64,000 nucleotides of DNA from Clostridia bacterium (GTDB taxonomy: Bacteria > Bacillota > Clostridia > Acetivibrionales > STF1-152), in the NCBI GenBank assembly GCA_028280575.1, contig JANQLN010000021.1:1-64000 (forward strand), given 5' to 3'. A program made the translations under genes and the position numbers. Below are positions 44,100 to 53,895 of the stretch, piece after piece; within the stretch, counting starts at the first letter, position 1; each line of letters starts with the position of its first letter. The notes beneath the pieces were generated by a model. The model saw nothing but the letters and a program-made list of their open reading frames with translations. It did not search any database and had not been told where the DNA came from.

Positions 44100-46580
44100 T
44101 TATGCCTCCAATCTTTTATTTTCTTTTATAAGCTGTAATGTCCTGTAAATTTCTGATTTTTCCAGATCCTTTTTAGGACCTGCATGTTCCATAAAGCAAA
44201 TTTCCGCACCAAACCTGCCAACCTCTTTTTTTTCAATAAGCTTTACTTCATCAAATATATCCAGGATTCTTTTCAGTTTAAAATAGTTCATATCCACCCT
44301 GTTATTCCTGGTTATAATGTTTGATTGCTCAAAGAGATTATCAATTATAATTTTCCCGCGTCCTTTTGCCTTTAAATATCCGTAGACTTCAGCCATATCG
44401 TCTCTTTTAGGTATAATATCTGTTAAAATGTCAAAGCTTTCCGCTATATTACTGCATACAAAAATACTTTCGACCTCTTGTGAAAACCTTTCAACCAAAA
44501 CTTCAACGTATCGCCTGTCAACCCATGGACCATAAATAAATAGGCTCGTATTCTTTTCCTCCATCAAAAAAGGCCTATTCAAATCAGGGTTTATTACTAT
44601 ATTTAAATGGGCTTTGTTAAAAGTCTCCACTCTATAATAGCATATTTTACAACGAATGTTGAATTTGCCCTCAAATTTTTCTTTCAGCTTCCCGGCATAA
44701 TTAACGGAATTTACAAAAAAGACAATATTATTGCTTCTTTCCATGCCTTTATTCACATTTTCAAGAATTTCTTTGTGATCAATCAATACCTTTTCATCTA
44801 CCGGAGCCGAAAAGACCTTTTGAGATGCAAATTTGGCGAAAACCCTGTCAAGGCTATAATAATATCTGTCAATTAATGCAGGTTTGCCCGACGGCATCAA
44901 GTCTACAATATTCATCTGGATAAGATTTCTGTTATTCCAATTGTTTATTTCAATCCTGAATGCGGCATCAAGATATTCATACGAATCCACAAATGTTTTT
45001 GACACACCTTTGTTGAACCCTATCCCGTTAATTATCTTCCCCCGGACATCAAATTCCAGCTTGAGATGTCTTCCCTCTCCCACAGTTCGGACATTATCCT
45101 TCTTAAGGCCGCAGCAAGATAAAACCGGTATCTGGTTGCCTGTTCCAAAAGGGGCAAGCATAACTACCTCTTTTGCAAGTTCCATGGTAATATCCTCAGG
45201 TTTAACCTGTAGATCTATTTTTAATTCCGGCATGTATATATTATCATTTAATTGGGATGAGGTTTTGTTAACCATTTTTCTAAAGCTTTCAATATTCTCT
45301 TTCCTTATCGTTATTCCTGCCGCCATCTCATGGCCACCGAACTTTTCCAGGCACTCGGAACAACTGTTTAATTCATTAAAAATATTAATTCCTTCAATGC
45401 TTCTTGCCGATCCCTTACCTTCACTCTCTTCAAAGGAGATAACAATACTGGGTTTATAGAATTTCTCTGTTATACGGGATGCGGTAATGCCTATTACTCC
45501 AACGTGCCAGTTATCATTTGCAACTACAATGACATTGTCTTTATAAAGCTCTTGTGTTTCAATAATATTAACAGCCTCGTCCAGTATCCCCCTTTCCAGA
45601 ATCTGACGCTCTCTATTCATTCTATCCAGCCGGGAGGCAAGAAGTGTCATTTCTTTATCGTCTTCACTTGTAAAAAGCTTAAAAGCTTTATAGGCATGTC
45701 CCATTCTTCCTGCGGCATTTACCCTGGGAGCTATGCCAAAGGCAAGTCCTGTAGTATCAATACCATTTTTACCGTATTTTGATACATCAATCAATTTTTT
45801 CAAACCATTACAGGGAGAACGGTTTATTTTCTCCAATCCATGTTTGACAATAATCCTGTTTTCATCAACCAATGGCACTAAATCGGCTACTGTTCCCAGG
45901 GAAACAAGGTCTAAAAAATCAAGATGGCAAAAGCCCCTGTCACTTATGCTGCATAAGGCTTCTATTAGCTTGAAAACCACTCCTACCCCGGCAAGGTGTT
46001 TGAAAGGGTAACCGCAGTCATTTCTGCAAGGATTTATCACCGCATAGGCGTCAGGGAGAGATTCACCGCACTGATGGTGGTCTGTAATAATTACGTCCAT
46101 ACCCATAATCTTAATTTGTTCTACTTCTGAAAAAGCCGTAATACCACAATCTACGGTTATTATAATATCTGCATTCCATTCTTTTATTATGTTTATGCCC
46201 TTGTCTGAAATACCGTATCCTTCATCCAGCCTGTCGGGTATATAGCAAAAGATATCTGTTTCATAGGCTTTTAGGAACTTGTACAGGACAGATGCCGAAG
46301 TTATTCCATCTACATCATAATCACCATATATTGCAATCCGTTCCTTCTTTTTTATGGATTCCATTATACGATTAACTGCTTTTTCCATATCAGCTAATAA
46401 AAACGGGTTATGCAGGTCCTTCAAGGAAACATCAAGGAATGACCTGACCTTGCCGGCAGTGTCAATTCCTCTGTTTACCAGTATTTCGGCAAGCTTTGGA
46501 GAAATTTTTATATCATCTTCCAGCTTATTTATTTTTTCTTTATCAGATTCATTGTATATCCATTTCTTTTTATTCAGCAT
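44100..46580 (-). CDS. recJ: Single-stranded-DNA exonuclease RecJ
   Basis: An 826-residue DHH exonuclease: motif I RIAIYGDYDVDGITSASVLY, motif III IITDHHQCGESLP, DHHA1 region GGHEMAAGITI, and a family-typical OB domain. The C-terminal 250 residues are a poorly conserved clostridial extension. It acts in recombination and mismatch/base-excision repair. Start at 46580; GGTGAT lies upstream. Confidence 0.95.
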   Translation of the reverse strand: MLNKKKWIYNESDKEKINKLEDDIKISPKLAEILVNRGIDTAGKVRSFLDVSLKDLHNPFLLADMEKAVNRIMESIKKKERIAIYGDYDVDGITSASVLYKFLKAYETDIFCYIPDRLDEGYGISDKGINIIKEWNADIIITVDCGITAFSEVEQIKIMGMDVIITDHHQCGESLPDAYAVINPCRNDCGYPFKHLAGVGVVFKLIEALCSISDRGFCHLDFLDLVSLGTVADLVPLVDENRIIVKHGLEKINRSPCNGLKKLIDVSKYGKNGIDTTGLAFGIAPRVNAAGRMGHAYKAFKLFTSEDDKEMTLLASRLDRMNRERQILERGILDEAVNIIETQELYKDNVIVVANDNWHVGVIGITASRITEKFYKPSIVISFEESEGKGSARSIEGINIFNELNSCSECLEKFGGHEMAAGITIRKENIESFRKMVNKTSSQLNDNIYMPELKIDLQVKPEDITMELAKEVVMLAPFGTGNQIPVLSCCGLKKDNVRTVGEGRHLKLEFDVRGKIINGIGFNKGVSKTFVDSYEYLDAAFRIEINNWNNRNLIQMNIVDLMPSGKPALIDRYYYSLDRVFAKFASQKVFSAPVDEKVLIDHKEILENVNKGMERSNNIVFFVNSVNYAGKLKEKFEGKFNIRCKICYYRVETFNKAHLNIVINPDLNRPFLMEEKNTSLFIYGPWVDRRYVEVLVERFSQEVESIFVCSNIAESFDILTDIIPKRDDMAEVYGYLKAKGRGKIIIDNLFEQSNIITRNNRVDMNYFKLKRILDIFDEVKLIEKKEVGRFGAEICFMEHAGPKKDLEKSEIYRTLQLIKENKRLEA

Positions 46581-46611
46581 CCTAATTCATCACCAATACA
46601 ATTATTATAAT

Positions 46612-46640
46612 AAAAAAAGTCCTCTTACAGGACTTTTTTT
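46612..46640. terminator. Bidirectional terminator upstream of recJ
   Basis: AAAAAAAGTCCT (46612-46623) and AGGACTTTTTTT (46629-46640) are perfect 12-base inverted copies with a five-base loop and U-runs in both directions. It ends the rpsU transcript (minus strand) after the yqeY remnant. Confidence 0.85.
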
Positions 46641-46662
46641 ATTGCAGTATTACTCTATCATT

Positions 46663-46895
46663 CTAAAAAATTATTGTCTTTTATTAACTCTGTCTTACAC
46701 CTTTGGCACTACTTCCTTTATAGCTTCCATATATTATAGCTTATATAACATATCCTTTTTAAAAAGGGACCTGTTTATCTTTTGAAACCTGAAGCACTGC
46801 CTTCCTGATCATTGTACTGCATTCCTGGCTTTTGAGTCCTTATTCCTCACGGCATTCTTCATATGTTTGAACAACTTCTTTATACTTAGAGACAT
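46663..46895 (-). pseudogene. Decayed yqeY (GatB/YqeY domain) gene
   Basis: Downstream of rpsU, where yqeY normally lies, the minus strand encodes MSLSIKKLFKHMKNAVRNKD followed by SKARNAVQ and, after a shift of one base, MIRKAVLQVSKDKQ. Together this is the N-terminal third of YqeY. Further on a piece with MEAIKEVVPKV, then a stop and DRVNKRQ, matches the family's C-terminal M-K-x-V-M-P-K-V-K-G-R-A-D-G-K region. The middle is deleted and several stops interrupt. No working product is expected. Confidence 0.65.
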
Positions 46896-46909
46896 TGTTG
46901 CATTCTCCA

Positions 46910-47086
46910 TTATTTAAACTTGCGCTTTCTAGCTGCTTCAGATTTCTTTTTTCTTTTTACACTGGGTTTTTCATAGTGTTCTCTCTTTCTGACTTCGGCA
47001 AGAACACCTGATTTGGCACATTGCCTTTTAAACCTTCTCAAAGCACTATCCAGTGTTTCATTATCCTTAACTTTAATTTCAGCCAT
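46910..47086 (-). CDS. rpsU: Ribosomal protein bS21
   Basis: A 58-residue gene. The product begins [20 protein letters not shown], contains [20 protein letters not shown] and ends with the basic RKRKFK tail, all typical of bS21 of the small ribosomal subunit. A GGAGGGAGGG ribosome site precedes the ATG. Its stop overlaps the first base of the ATG that leads into the yqeY remnant. A long leader of about 200 bases separates it from its promoter. Confidence 0.95.
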   Translation of the reverse strand: MAEIKVKDNETLDSALRRFKRQCAKSGVLAEVRKREHYEKPSVKRKKKSEAARKRKFK

Positions 47087-47291
47087 ACAAATTTCCCTCC
47101 CTCCAATGTTACAATAATGCCGGGAATAAGCTTATTGCAAAATAAGTCGCTTTTCTGTAATACATAAATCTACCCATAATTTTATATGTTACAGACCATT
47201 AGCTGCTTATTACACAATTAAGCCTGACCTTATATAAATCTGCCAGGCATCAATATAACCACTAACGGGGCACAATTTAATCACATATACT

Positions 47292-47319
47292 ATTATATAT
47301 AACTTTTGTACAAAGTCAA
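47292..47319 (-). promoter_or_regulatory. Sigma-A-type promoter of rpsU
   Basis: TTGACT (47319-47314) and TATAAT (47297-47292) with a 16-base spacer on the minus strand. Transcription would start near 47285, leaving an unusual leader of about 200 bases before rpsU; I found no clear structure in it. Confidence 0.55.
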
Positions 47320-47364
47320 TAGCCTAGGAGCCCGCCCGTAAAATCCTTCACGCAGCTTTTATCC

Positions 47365-47709
47365 TTATATTATTGCCGTTCCCAAATTTTTCCCGCCTAT
47401 CATGTGATAGTGAATATGCATTACGGTCTGGCCGGCTTCTGACCCGCAATTATTTATAAGCCTGTATCCCTTATCCTTAAGTCCGTTTTCTTCCGCAATT
47501 TTTTTAGCTGCCAGATGGATATCTGCTACGGTATTTACATTACTTTCATTTAATTCATTTACACTTTCAATATGTACTTTAGGTATAATCAAAACATGAA
47601 AAGGTGCCACAGGATTTATATCCTTGAACGCAAGGACCTTGTCATCTTCATATACCCTGTTGGAGGGTATTTCTCCGTCTCTGATTTTACAAAAAATGCA
47701 ACCGCTCAA
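47365..47709 (-). CDS. HIT family protein (HinT-like)
   Basis: The 114-residue protein has CIFCKIRDGEIPSNRVYEDD, AFKDINPVAPFHVLIIPKVH and the histidine triad VMHIHYHMIGG. HinT-type enzymes hydrolyse nucleoside phosphoramidates. I start at the TTG at 47709: GGGAGG lies eight bases upstream and the length then equals that of the family; the longer frame from 47796 would overlap alaS. Downstream of alaS by 43 bases. Confidence 0.9.
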   Translation of the reverse strand: MSGCIFCKIRDGEIPSNRVYEDDKVLAFKDINPVAPFHVLIIPKVHIESVNELNESNVNTVADIHLAAKKIAEENGLKDKGYRLINNCGSEAGQTVMHIHYHMIGGKNLGTAII

Positions 47710-47752
47710 ATTTAAATCCTCCCTTTCGCAAAATGCTCTTCCTTTTCTTAAG

Positions 47753-50395
47753 TCAGCGTGAGAGCTGCTGCCCGGCAATTTCAACTGCCTTTTCAAGTGC
47801 CCCGGTAATTCCTCCGGGATTCTTCCCGCCTGCCTGTGCCATATCCGCTCTTCCTCCGCCGCCGCCTCCTACAAGGCGTGCTGCTTCCTTTACTATATTA
47901 CCGCAGTGTATTCCTTTTTTGTTTGCTCCTTTAGTTGCCGTAACAATCAGATTAACCTTTCCGTCATTTGACGCTGCCAGAATGACTACACTGTCGCCAA
48001 CTCTGTTTTTAAGCTCATCCCCGGTATTCCTTAAAGCCTGTACATCCATATTATCAAAGCTTGAGCTTATAATCTGCACCCCATTTACGTTCCGGGAGGC
48101 AGCTATTACACCATCCAATTTACTGCCCACAAGCTTGCTCCGAAGTGCTTCAATCTCTTTTTTTGCTTCTTTCAATTGTGCCGTCATACCTTCAACTTTT
48201 CTTACAACTTCTAAAGGGGCTGTTTTAAGGACAGACGATAGCTTATCAAGTATTTTCTCTTTTTCATTAAAGTATGAAACGGCGGTTTTGCCTGTAAGTG
48301 CTTCAATTCTTCTTACACCCGCAGCTATTCCGCTTTCGCCTGCTATCTTAAAAACTCCTGCCTGTGACGTGGAGGCAAGATGTGTACCTCCGCATAACTC
48401 TACACTGTAATCTCCAATTGAAACAACCCTGACACTGTCTCCATACTTTTCGCCAAACAAAGCCAAAGCTCCTTTTTTTTTGGCTTCGCCCAGCTCCATT
48501 TCCTCCGTACAAACGGATAGGTTTTTAAATATTTTTTCATTTACTTCATTCTCCACCTTATCAAGCTCTTCCTGTGTCAATGGTGCAAAGTGGGTAAAGT
48601 CAAACCTGAGCCTGTCGGGTTGGACCAGCGAACCGGCCTGGGTTACATGGTCGCCCAGCCTGTTTTTGAGGGCCTTTTGAAGAAGATGAGTAACGGTATG
48701 GTTTCTGGCTATGTCAATACGCCTGCCGTTTTCAACCTCTATGGAAATATCATCTCCCTTACAAAGCCGGCCTTCATTAACCATGCCTATATGCATTGCC
48801 TTACCGTCAACGGTTTTTTTTGTATCCTCAACGGAAAACGACCCATTTTGTGAAAAAATGCTCCCTGTGTCTCCTACCTGGCCCCCGCTCTCTGCATACA
48901 TTGGGGTTACCGGAGATATAATTGCCGCCCTTTCTCCTTTCGTAATTGAGTCAACAAGCATGCCATCCTTTATTATATATGCTATTTCACTTTTATCCTT
49001 TGTCCTCAAATATCCTGAAAAAGCAGTAACAAAACCTGGATCAATACCCTCAACGGTATTACCTCCCCAGGCCTGGGATTCTTTGTGCTTTAAAGCTTCC
49101 CTTGCTTTTTCCTTCTGCCTGCCCATATTCAGGATAAATCCATCCTCATCCACCTTTAACCCATTTTCATCAGCAATTTCCCTTGTCAGATCAAGTGGAA
49201 ACCCATATGTGTCATGAAGCTTGAAAGCCATATCTCCTGGGATTGTATCCTTTCGCTTTTCCTTAAGCGATTCAACCATTTCATTTAGAATAACCAGTCC
49301 CTGGTCAATTGTTGTTTCAAACCTTTCTTCTTCCATTTTAATTACCTTTTTGATATAATCACTTTTTTCCTTTAGCCCGGGATAGGCATCACCTGATTCA
49401 TTTATCACTACATCCACAAGACCATATAAGAAAAGTCCGCTCAGCCCAAGCAGCCTTCCATGCCTTGAAGCTCTTCTCAAAAGCCTCCTCAACACATAAC
49501 CTCTTCCTTCATTTGAAGGAATTATGCCGTCGGAAACCATAAAAACAGTGCTCCTGATATGATCGGTTATTACTCTTATGGAAACATCATTTTTATAAGC
49601 TTTGCCATACTCTTTTCCGGTAATTTCACACACCCTGTCAAGTACATTCCTTATTGTATCCACCTCAAACAGGCTGTCCGCATCCTGGATAACTGCAGCC
49701 AGCCTCTCAAGCCCCATTCCCGTATCTATGTTTTTCTTTTCAAGCTTTGTATACTCCCCATCCTCATTTTTGGAAAACTGGGTAAATACAAGATTCCAAA
49801 CTTCTATATAGCGGTCACAATCACAGCCCACCTTGCACCCGGGCTTTTTGCAGCCTTTATCCGCACCCCTGTCAAAATGTATCTCCGAGCACGGACCGCA
49901 CGGGCCTGTCCCATGCTCCCAGAAGTTATCTTCCTTCCCCAGCCTCACTATTTTGCCGGGGGGAATTCCAACATGATTCTTCCATATGTCGTATGCTTCA
50001 TCATCTTCTTCATATATGGATACCCACAGTTTGTCCTCAGGCATCTTAAGGTCTTCTGTGAAGAATTCCCACGCCCATGAGGCTGCTTCCTTTTTGAAAT
50101 AATCCCCAAATGAAAAGTTCCCAAGCATTTCAAAAAAGGTTCCATGCCTTGCGGTCTTGCCAACTCTTTCAATATCAGGAGTCCTGATACATTTCTGGCA
50201 GGTTGCCACCCTCAGTGAAGGAGGCTTCTGCTCTCCGGTAAAATACGGCTTCAAAGGAGTCATGCCTGCATTTATAAGTAAAATGCTCGGATCATTTTGA
50301 GGAACCAGTGAAAAGCTTGGCATCACCAAATGTCCCTTGCTTTCAAAAAATTTTAAAAATCTCTCCCTCAGTTCATTCAATCCCGGTTTTTTCAT
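47753..50395 (-). CDS. alaS: Alanyl-tRNA synthetase
   Basis: An 880-residue AlaRS: N-terminal catalytic core (ELRERFLKFFESKGHLVMPS, FTGEQKPPSLRVATCQKCIR), editing domain (RNHTVTHLLQKAL and CGGTHLASTSQAG metal-binding motifs), a C-Ala domain and a C-terminal glycine-rich end (VGGGGGGRADMAQAGGKNPG). The ATG at 50395 has AAGGA upstream at better spacing than the ATG at 50404. A nearly consensus promoter lies just upstream, and no T-box was found in the short leader. Confidence 0.97.
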   Translation of the reverse strand: MKKPGLNELRERFLKFFESKGHLVMPSFSLVPQNDPSILLINAGMTPLKPYFTGEQKPPSLRVATCQKCIRTPDIERVGKTARHGTFFEMLGNFSFGDYFKKEAASWAWEFFTEDLKMPEDKLWVSIYEEDDEAYDIWKNHVGIPPGKIVRLGKEDNFWEHGTGPCGPCSEIHFDRGADKGCKKPGCKVGCDCDRYIEVWNLVFTQFSKNEDGEYTKLEKKNIDTGMGLERLAAVIQDADSLFEVDTIRNVLDRVCEITGKEYGKAYKNDVSIRVITDHIRSTVFMVSDGIIPSNEGRGYVLRRLLRRASRHGRLLGLSGLFLYGLVDVVINESGDAYPGLKEKSDYIKKVIKMEEERFETTIDQGLVILNEMVESLKEKRKDTIPGDMAFKLHDTYGFPLDLTREIADENGLKVDEDGFILNMGRQKEKAREALKHKESQAWGGNTVEGIDPGFVTAFSGYLRTKDKSEIAYIIKDGMLVDSITKGERAAIISPVTPMYAESGGQVGDTGSIFSQNGSFSVEDTKKTVDGKAMHIGMVNEGRLCKGDDISIEVENGRRIDIARNHTVTHLLQKALKNRLGDHVTQAGSLVQPDRLRFDFTHFAPLTQEELDKVENEVNEKIFKNLSVCTEEMELGEAKKKGALALFGEKYGDSVRVVSIGDYSVELCGGTHLASTSQAGVFKIAGESGIAAGVRRIEALTGKTAVSYFNEKEKILDKLSSVLKTAPLEVVRKVEGMTAQLKEAKKEIEALRSKLVGSKLDGVIAASRNVNGVQIISSSFDNMDVQALRNTGDELKNRVGDSVVILAASNDGKVNLIVTATKGANKKGIHCGNIVKEAARLVGGGGGGRADMAQAGGKNPGGITGALEKAVEIAGQQLSR

Positions 50396-50427
50396 TGCAA
50401 CCATCCTTAATTCAAGCGTTTTTATCC

Positions 50428-50456
50428 ATTCTATAGCAGCTCAACATACGTGTCAA
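50428..50456 (-). promoter_or_regulatory. Sigma-A promoter of alaS
   Basis: Perfect TTGACA (50456-50451) and TAGAAT (50433-50428) with a 17-base spacer on the minus strand. The predicted start near 50421 leaves a leader of only about 25 bases. Confidence 0.75.
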
Positions 50457-50633
50457 GTAATATTCACCCTTTGAGCATTCCCCATTTTTTATATCGGGAA
50501 GATTCATGCATATTATAAAACAGTTATCAGTCCATTTATTAATAAACAGCCTTAATACAGTATTATTGTTTAAATATTAAAGAATTAAATTCGGGATAAA
50601 TAATATGGTATGCTTTTTAAAAGAATTATGGTG

Positions 50634-50642
50634 TGATATACT
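50634..50642 (+). promoter_or_regulatory. Extended -10 promoter candidate for the AAA-ATPase gene
   Basis: TGATATACT (50634-50642) is an extended -10 element like that at 7512-7520, about 47 bases before the gene start. No good -35 box is seen. Confidence 0.4.
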
Positions 50643-50688
50643 ATAGAAAGGTAGAAGATGGATATTATGGATTCGGAGTTGAGAGCAT

Positions 50689-52410
50689 ATGAAGAAAAAG
50701 CTGCCTATTGGACTGAGTGATTTTAAAAGGATGATTGAGGAAGATTATTATTATGTTGATAAAAGCCTGTTCATTAAAGATATTTTAGACAGTGGAAGTA
50801 CAGTTATTTTACTGCCGCGCCCGAGACGATTCGGTAAAACTCTCAACCTGTCAATGTTAAGATACTTTTATGAAAAAACGAAAGTAAATAAAAGCTACCT
50901 CTTTAAAAACCTAAATATATGGAAAGCTGGAGAGCTATACAAAAACAAGCAGGGAAAGTATCCGGTTATATTTCTTACTTTTAAAGACATTAAGAATGAT
51001 AAATGGGAAATTGCACTTAATAAGATCAAAATACTAATAGGAGATGAATATTTAAGGCATAAATATCTATTGGAACAAGATATTCTAGAAGAACGAGAAA
51101 AGGACATATACAGACAAATAATGAACCTGAATGCCGATTCATCATTTTATGAAGACAGTATCAGGATCCTTTCAAACTATCTTGAAAAGTATCATGGAGA
51201 AAAAGCTGTCATACTGATTGACGAATATGATGCACCTATTCAGAGCGGATATGTCTATAAATACTATAATGAAGTGATAAACTTTATGAGAAATCTTTTA
51301 AGCGGGGCATTCAAAGATAATTCCAGCCTTGAAAAAGGTGTACTTACAGGTATACTAAGGATAGCAAAGGAAAGTATATTTTCCGGATTGAATAATCTGG
51401 AAGTATGTACATTACTAAGAGAAAAATATAGTACATACTTTGGACTTTTAGAAAATGAAGTTGAAGAAATGCTTAAATTCTATGGAATAGAATGTGAGAT
51501 GGATGATGTAAGAGACTGGTATAACGGATACTTATTTGGTGAAGATACCGTTTATAATCCCTGGTCCATTGTTAATTATACAGACAGCTGGCGTGACGGA
51601 TTAAGACCGCATTGGGTAAATACCAGCAGCAATGAAATAGTAAGACAGATTATTACCCGTAGTGGAAAAGAAGTAAAGGAAGATCTTGAAAAATTAATTA
51701 CCGGACAGTGTATAACAAAAATAGTAGATGATAATATCATATTTGGAGAAATTGAGAAAGATTCAAATTCCATATGGAGCTTCCTTTTGTTCAGTGGATA
51801 TTTAAAACTCATATCCAAGGAAATAAAAAACAAGAGGCTTTACTGTGATTTAGAAATCCCTAATGCAGAAGTTGAGTACCTTTATGAAAAAATTATAATG
51901 GAATGGTTTGATAGAAGCATATACAACGACAAGCTTAATATGATGCTTAAAAGCCTCACTGCAGGAGATATAAAAACATTCGGTAAAATATTCAGGGAGT
52001 TCGTTGTCAAAACCTTCAGCTATTTTGACACAGGCGGCAGTGAATCTGAGAAGGTATATCATGCTTTTGTACTCGGCCTGTTGGTGCATCTTAATGAAAA
52101 TTATGAAATAAAATCCAACAGGGAAAGTGGCTACGGCAGGTATGATGTAATGGTTATACCGAAAGACACTTCTAAAACAGGTATTGTTTTTGAATTTAAA
52201 AAGGTTGACAAATATGAAAATGAAGACCTGGCAAAAGCTGCACAAGCGGCATTAGGGCAAATAGAAGAAAAAAATTACAGACAGGAGCTTCTCCACAGGG
52301 GCATCAGAAATATTATAGAGATTGGAATTGCATTTGAAGGCAAGGATGTATTGATTAAGGAAGTGTATATCAACACCCCTTCTGCGAAATCATCGAATTC
52401 TTTAGAATAA
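50689..52410 (+). CDS. AAA-ATPase-like protein with PD-(D/E)XK nuclease domain
   Basis: A 573-residue protein of the family described as predicted AAA-ATPase plus DUF1703. It starts with LPIGLSDFKRMIEEDYYYVD, has Walker A in PRPRRFGKTLNLSMLRYFYE, Walker B in AVILIDEYDAPIQSGY, and a C-terminal nuclease-like YGRYDVMVIPKDTSK with GIVFEFKKVD (D-x(n)-E-x-K). The family is often multi-copy in Clostridia and in Bacteroidetes and has no settled function; mobile-element or defence roles are speculative. It is inserted between alaS and the AI-2E-type gene on the opposite strand from both, with its own promoter. Confidence 0.85.
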   Translation: MKKKLPIGLSDFKRMIEEDYYYVDKSLFIKDILDSGSTVILLPRPRRFGKTLNLSMLRYFYEKTKVNKSYLFKNLNIWKAGELYKNKQGKYPVIFLTFKDIKNDKWEIALNKIKILIGDEYLRHKYLLEQDILEEREKDIYRQIMNLNADSSFYEDSIRILSNYLEKYHGEKAVILIDEYDAPIQSGYVYKYYNEVINFMRNLLSGAFKDNSSLEKGVLTGILRIAKESIFSGLNNLEVCTLLREKYSTYFGLLENEVEEMLKFYGIECEMDDVRDWYNGYLFGEDTVYNPWSIVNYTDSWRDGLRPHWVNTSSNEIVRQIITRSGKEVKEDLEKLITGQCITKIVDDNIIFGEIEKDSNSIWSFLLFSGYLKLISKEIKNKRLYCDLEIPNAEVEYLYEKIIMEWFDRSIYNDKLNMMLKSLTAGDIKTFGKIFREFVVKTFSYFDTGGSESEKVYHAFVLGLLVHLNENYEIKSNRESGYGRYDVMVIPKDTSKTGIVFEFKKVDKYENEDLAKAAQAALGQIEEKNYRQELLHRGIRNIIEIGIAFEGKDVLIKEVYINTPSAKSSNSLE

Positions 52411-52611
52411 TTTGCTTTCCCATAAAATTGGAAGAAAAATCTATTCAAAAGTGTGGTACTCCTATTTATTGCATTAAAGATTATATTCTTATAAAAGATA
52501 ACGAGATTACCCAGTTGTCGTAATCTGTCAGACGGTTCTTCTTGCTTTCTATCACTTGTTACGTCAGTATGGTGATAGAAACTGATAGAAGATGATGGAA
52601 GGAGCGGTATT

Positions 52612-52674
52612 ATGAAGTTGTATGAAAGTGAAACAGTTGAATTAAAGGAAATCTATACCTCTGATTTTATGTAG
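52612..52674 (+). pseudogene. Remnant start of an AlbA_2 (Schlafen-like) domain gene
   Basis: After AAGGAG the ATG at 52612 encodes MKLYESETVELKEIYTSDFM and then stops. This matches the conserved beginning of AlbA_2/ATP-dependent-helicase-like regulators (E-S-x-x-x-E-L-K-x-x-Y-x-x-D-I). Nothing recognisable continues after the stop. The 52411-52752 gap otherwise shows no gene. Confidence 0.5.
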
Positions 52675-52752
52675 GATGTGTGCTAAGATTGATACGGCTT
52701 TTAAAGAAAAAACAGATGCTTGCGCTAACTTTAAATTAATTGAGTATTTAAC

Positions 52753-53793
52753 TCATACTATAGCATCCACAACATGCTTTATTATAACCTTGCACACAGC
52801 TGTTACCGGAACGGCGAGGAGAAGGCCTGCCAATCCGAACAGTTCACCTCCTGCAAGTACAACAAGTATGGTAGTTACGGGATGAAGTCCCAGCCTGTCC
52901 TGCATTATTCTTGGAGAAATCAAATTATTTTCTACCTGCTGGACTATTATAAATACAAGGGATGCCCAAACAGCTTTTACGGGTGAGTCCAGAAAGGCAA
53001 CTATAACTGCAGGTATTGCACCGATGAAAGGTCCGAAATATGGAATCAGATTGGCAACACCACCTATGACACCTAAAAAAAACGCGTATTCAACTCCTAT
53101 TATATAAAGCCCTATTATTTCCAGAAACCCGTCGATTGCAGCAACAAGCAGTTGGCCCTGTATAAATTTGGAGATTACATGGTTTACATCTTTTGCAGCA
53201 TCAATGAATCCTTTTCTCCATTTTCTCGGTATCAGCTTAAGAGCAGCGGTTTTAAAAAATTCAATATCCTTGAGCAGGTAAAATGCTACCACTGCGGCTA
53301 CGCTAAATTGAAATAACAGCCCAACCGTTCCAATCATACCCTCTATTGTATTCTCAAGCATGGAAGATAAGTAACCTTGAGCAATACTTAAGGCTGATTG
53401 AATTTCGTTATACACTGCCTTTTTCATTTCACCTGACCAACCGCTGTATTCAATAATTGAAACAATTCCTTCAAGGGTATTTTGCAGCTCGTCAAGTATG
53501 CCTGGAAGTTTAGAAACAAATTCGGTCAGGCTGTCCATAAGTACTGGGACAATAAAAAAACCCACAGCTGTAATCAAGGTCAAAAAAAGAGTATATACCA
53601 ATAATATGCTCAAGCTTCTGGATAGTCTTTTTTCAAAAAGCTTAACTGCAGGATTAATAAGGTATGCAATGACCAGAGCCATAAAAAAAGGTGTCAATAG
53701 CCTTATTATGCTATCCCTTTCCAAATAAAGAACTGTTATCAATGCTGCTGCGGCTGCCAGGAAGATTATACTAAAAGAAGTTTTTCTGTGCAT
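52753..53793 (-). CDS. AI-2E family transporter (PerM/YtvI-like)
   Basis: A 346-residue membrane protein with about eight hydrophobic segments, the family loop FAIGVIGGVANLIPYFGPFIGA-like part (FLGVIGGVANLIPYFGPFIG) and ISPRIMQDRLGLHPVTTILV. Members include AI-2 exporters and sporulation-related YtvI; substrate unknown. In clostridia it typically precedes alaS, but here the AAA-ATPase gene lies between them. Confidence 0.92.
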   Translation of the reverse strand: MHRKTSFSIIFLAAAAALITVLYLERDSIIRLLTPFFMALVIAYLINPAVKLFEKRLSRSLSILLVYTLFLTLITAVGFFIVPVLMDSLTEFVSKLPGILDELQNTLEGIVSIIEYSGWSGEMKKAVYNEIQSALSIAQGYLSSMLENTIEGMIGTVGLLFQFSVAAVVAFYLLKDIEFFKTAALKLIPRKWRKGFIDAAKDVNHVISKFIQGQLLVAAIDGFLEIIGLYIIGVEYAFFLGVIGGVANLIPYFGPFIGAIPAVIVAFLDSPVKAVWASLVFIIVQQVENNLISPRIMQDRLGLHPVTTILVVLAGGELFGLAGLLLAVPVTAVCKVIIKHVVDAIV

Positions 53794-53816
53794 ACTACCA
53801 ATCCTTAAATATTTTT

Positions 53817-53845
53817 AAAGGGACAGCTATTTGCCGTCCCTTTTT
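53817..53845. terminator. Hairpin with T-run
   Basis: AAAGGGAC (53817-53824) pairs with GTCCCTTT (53836-53843), T-run to 53845. It lies between the AI-2E gene and the YtxH-like gene, oriented as a plus-strand terminator; for the minus strand the T-run is on the wrong side. Confidence 0.5.
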
Positions 53846-53895
53846 GAGGATTTGAGCGTATCCGGTATTTATAATCCTTTATTGCAATGCTCTTA

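Noticed and set aside
47733..48410. Long plus-strand frame antisense to alaS
   Set aside because: Shadow frame of a highly conserved gene; no ribosome site or family match.
50405..50688. T-box leader upstream of alaS
   Set aside because: The promoter leaves a leader of about 25 bases and no T-box sequence (AGGGTGGNACCGCG) is present.
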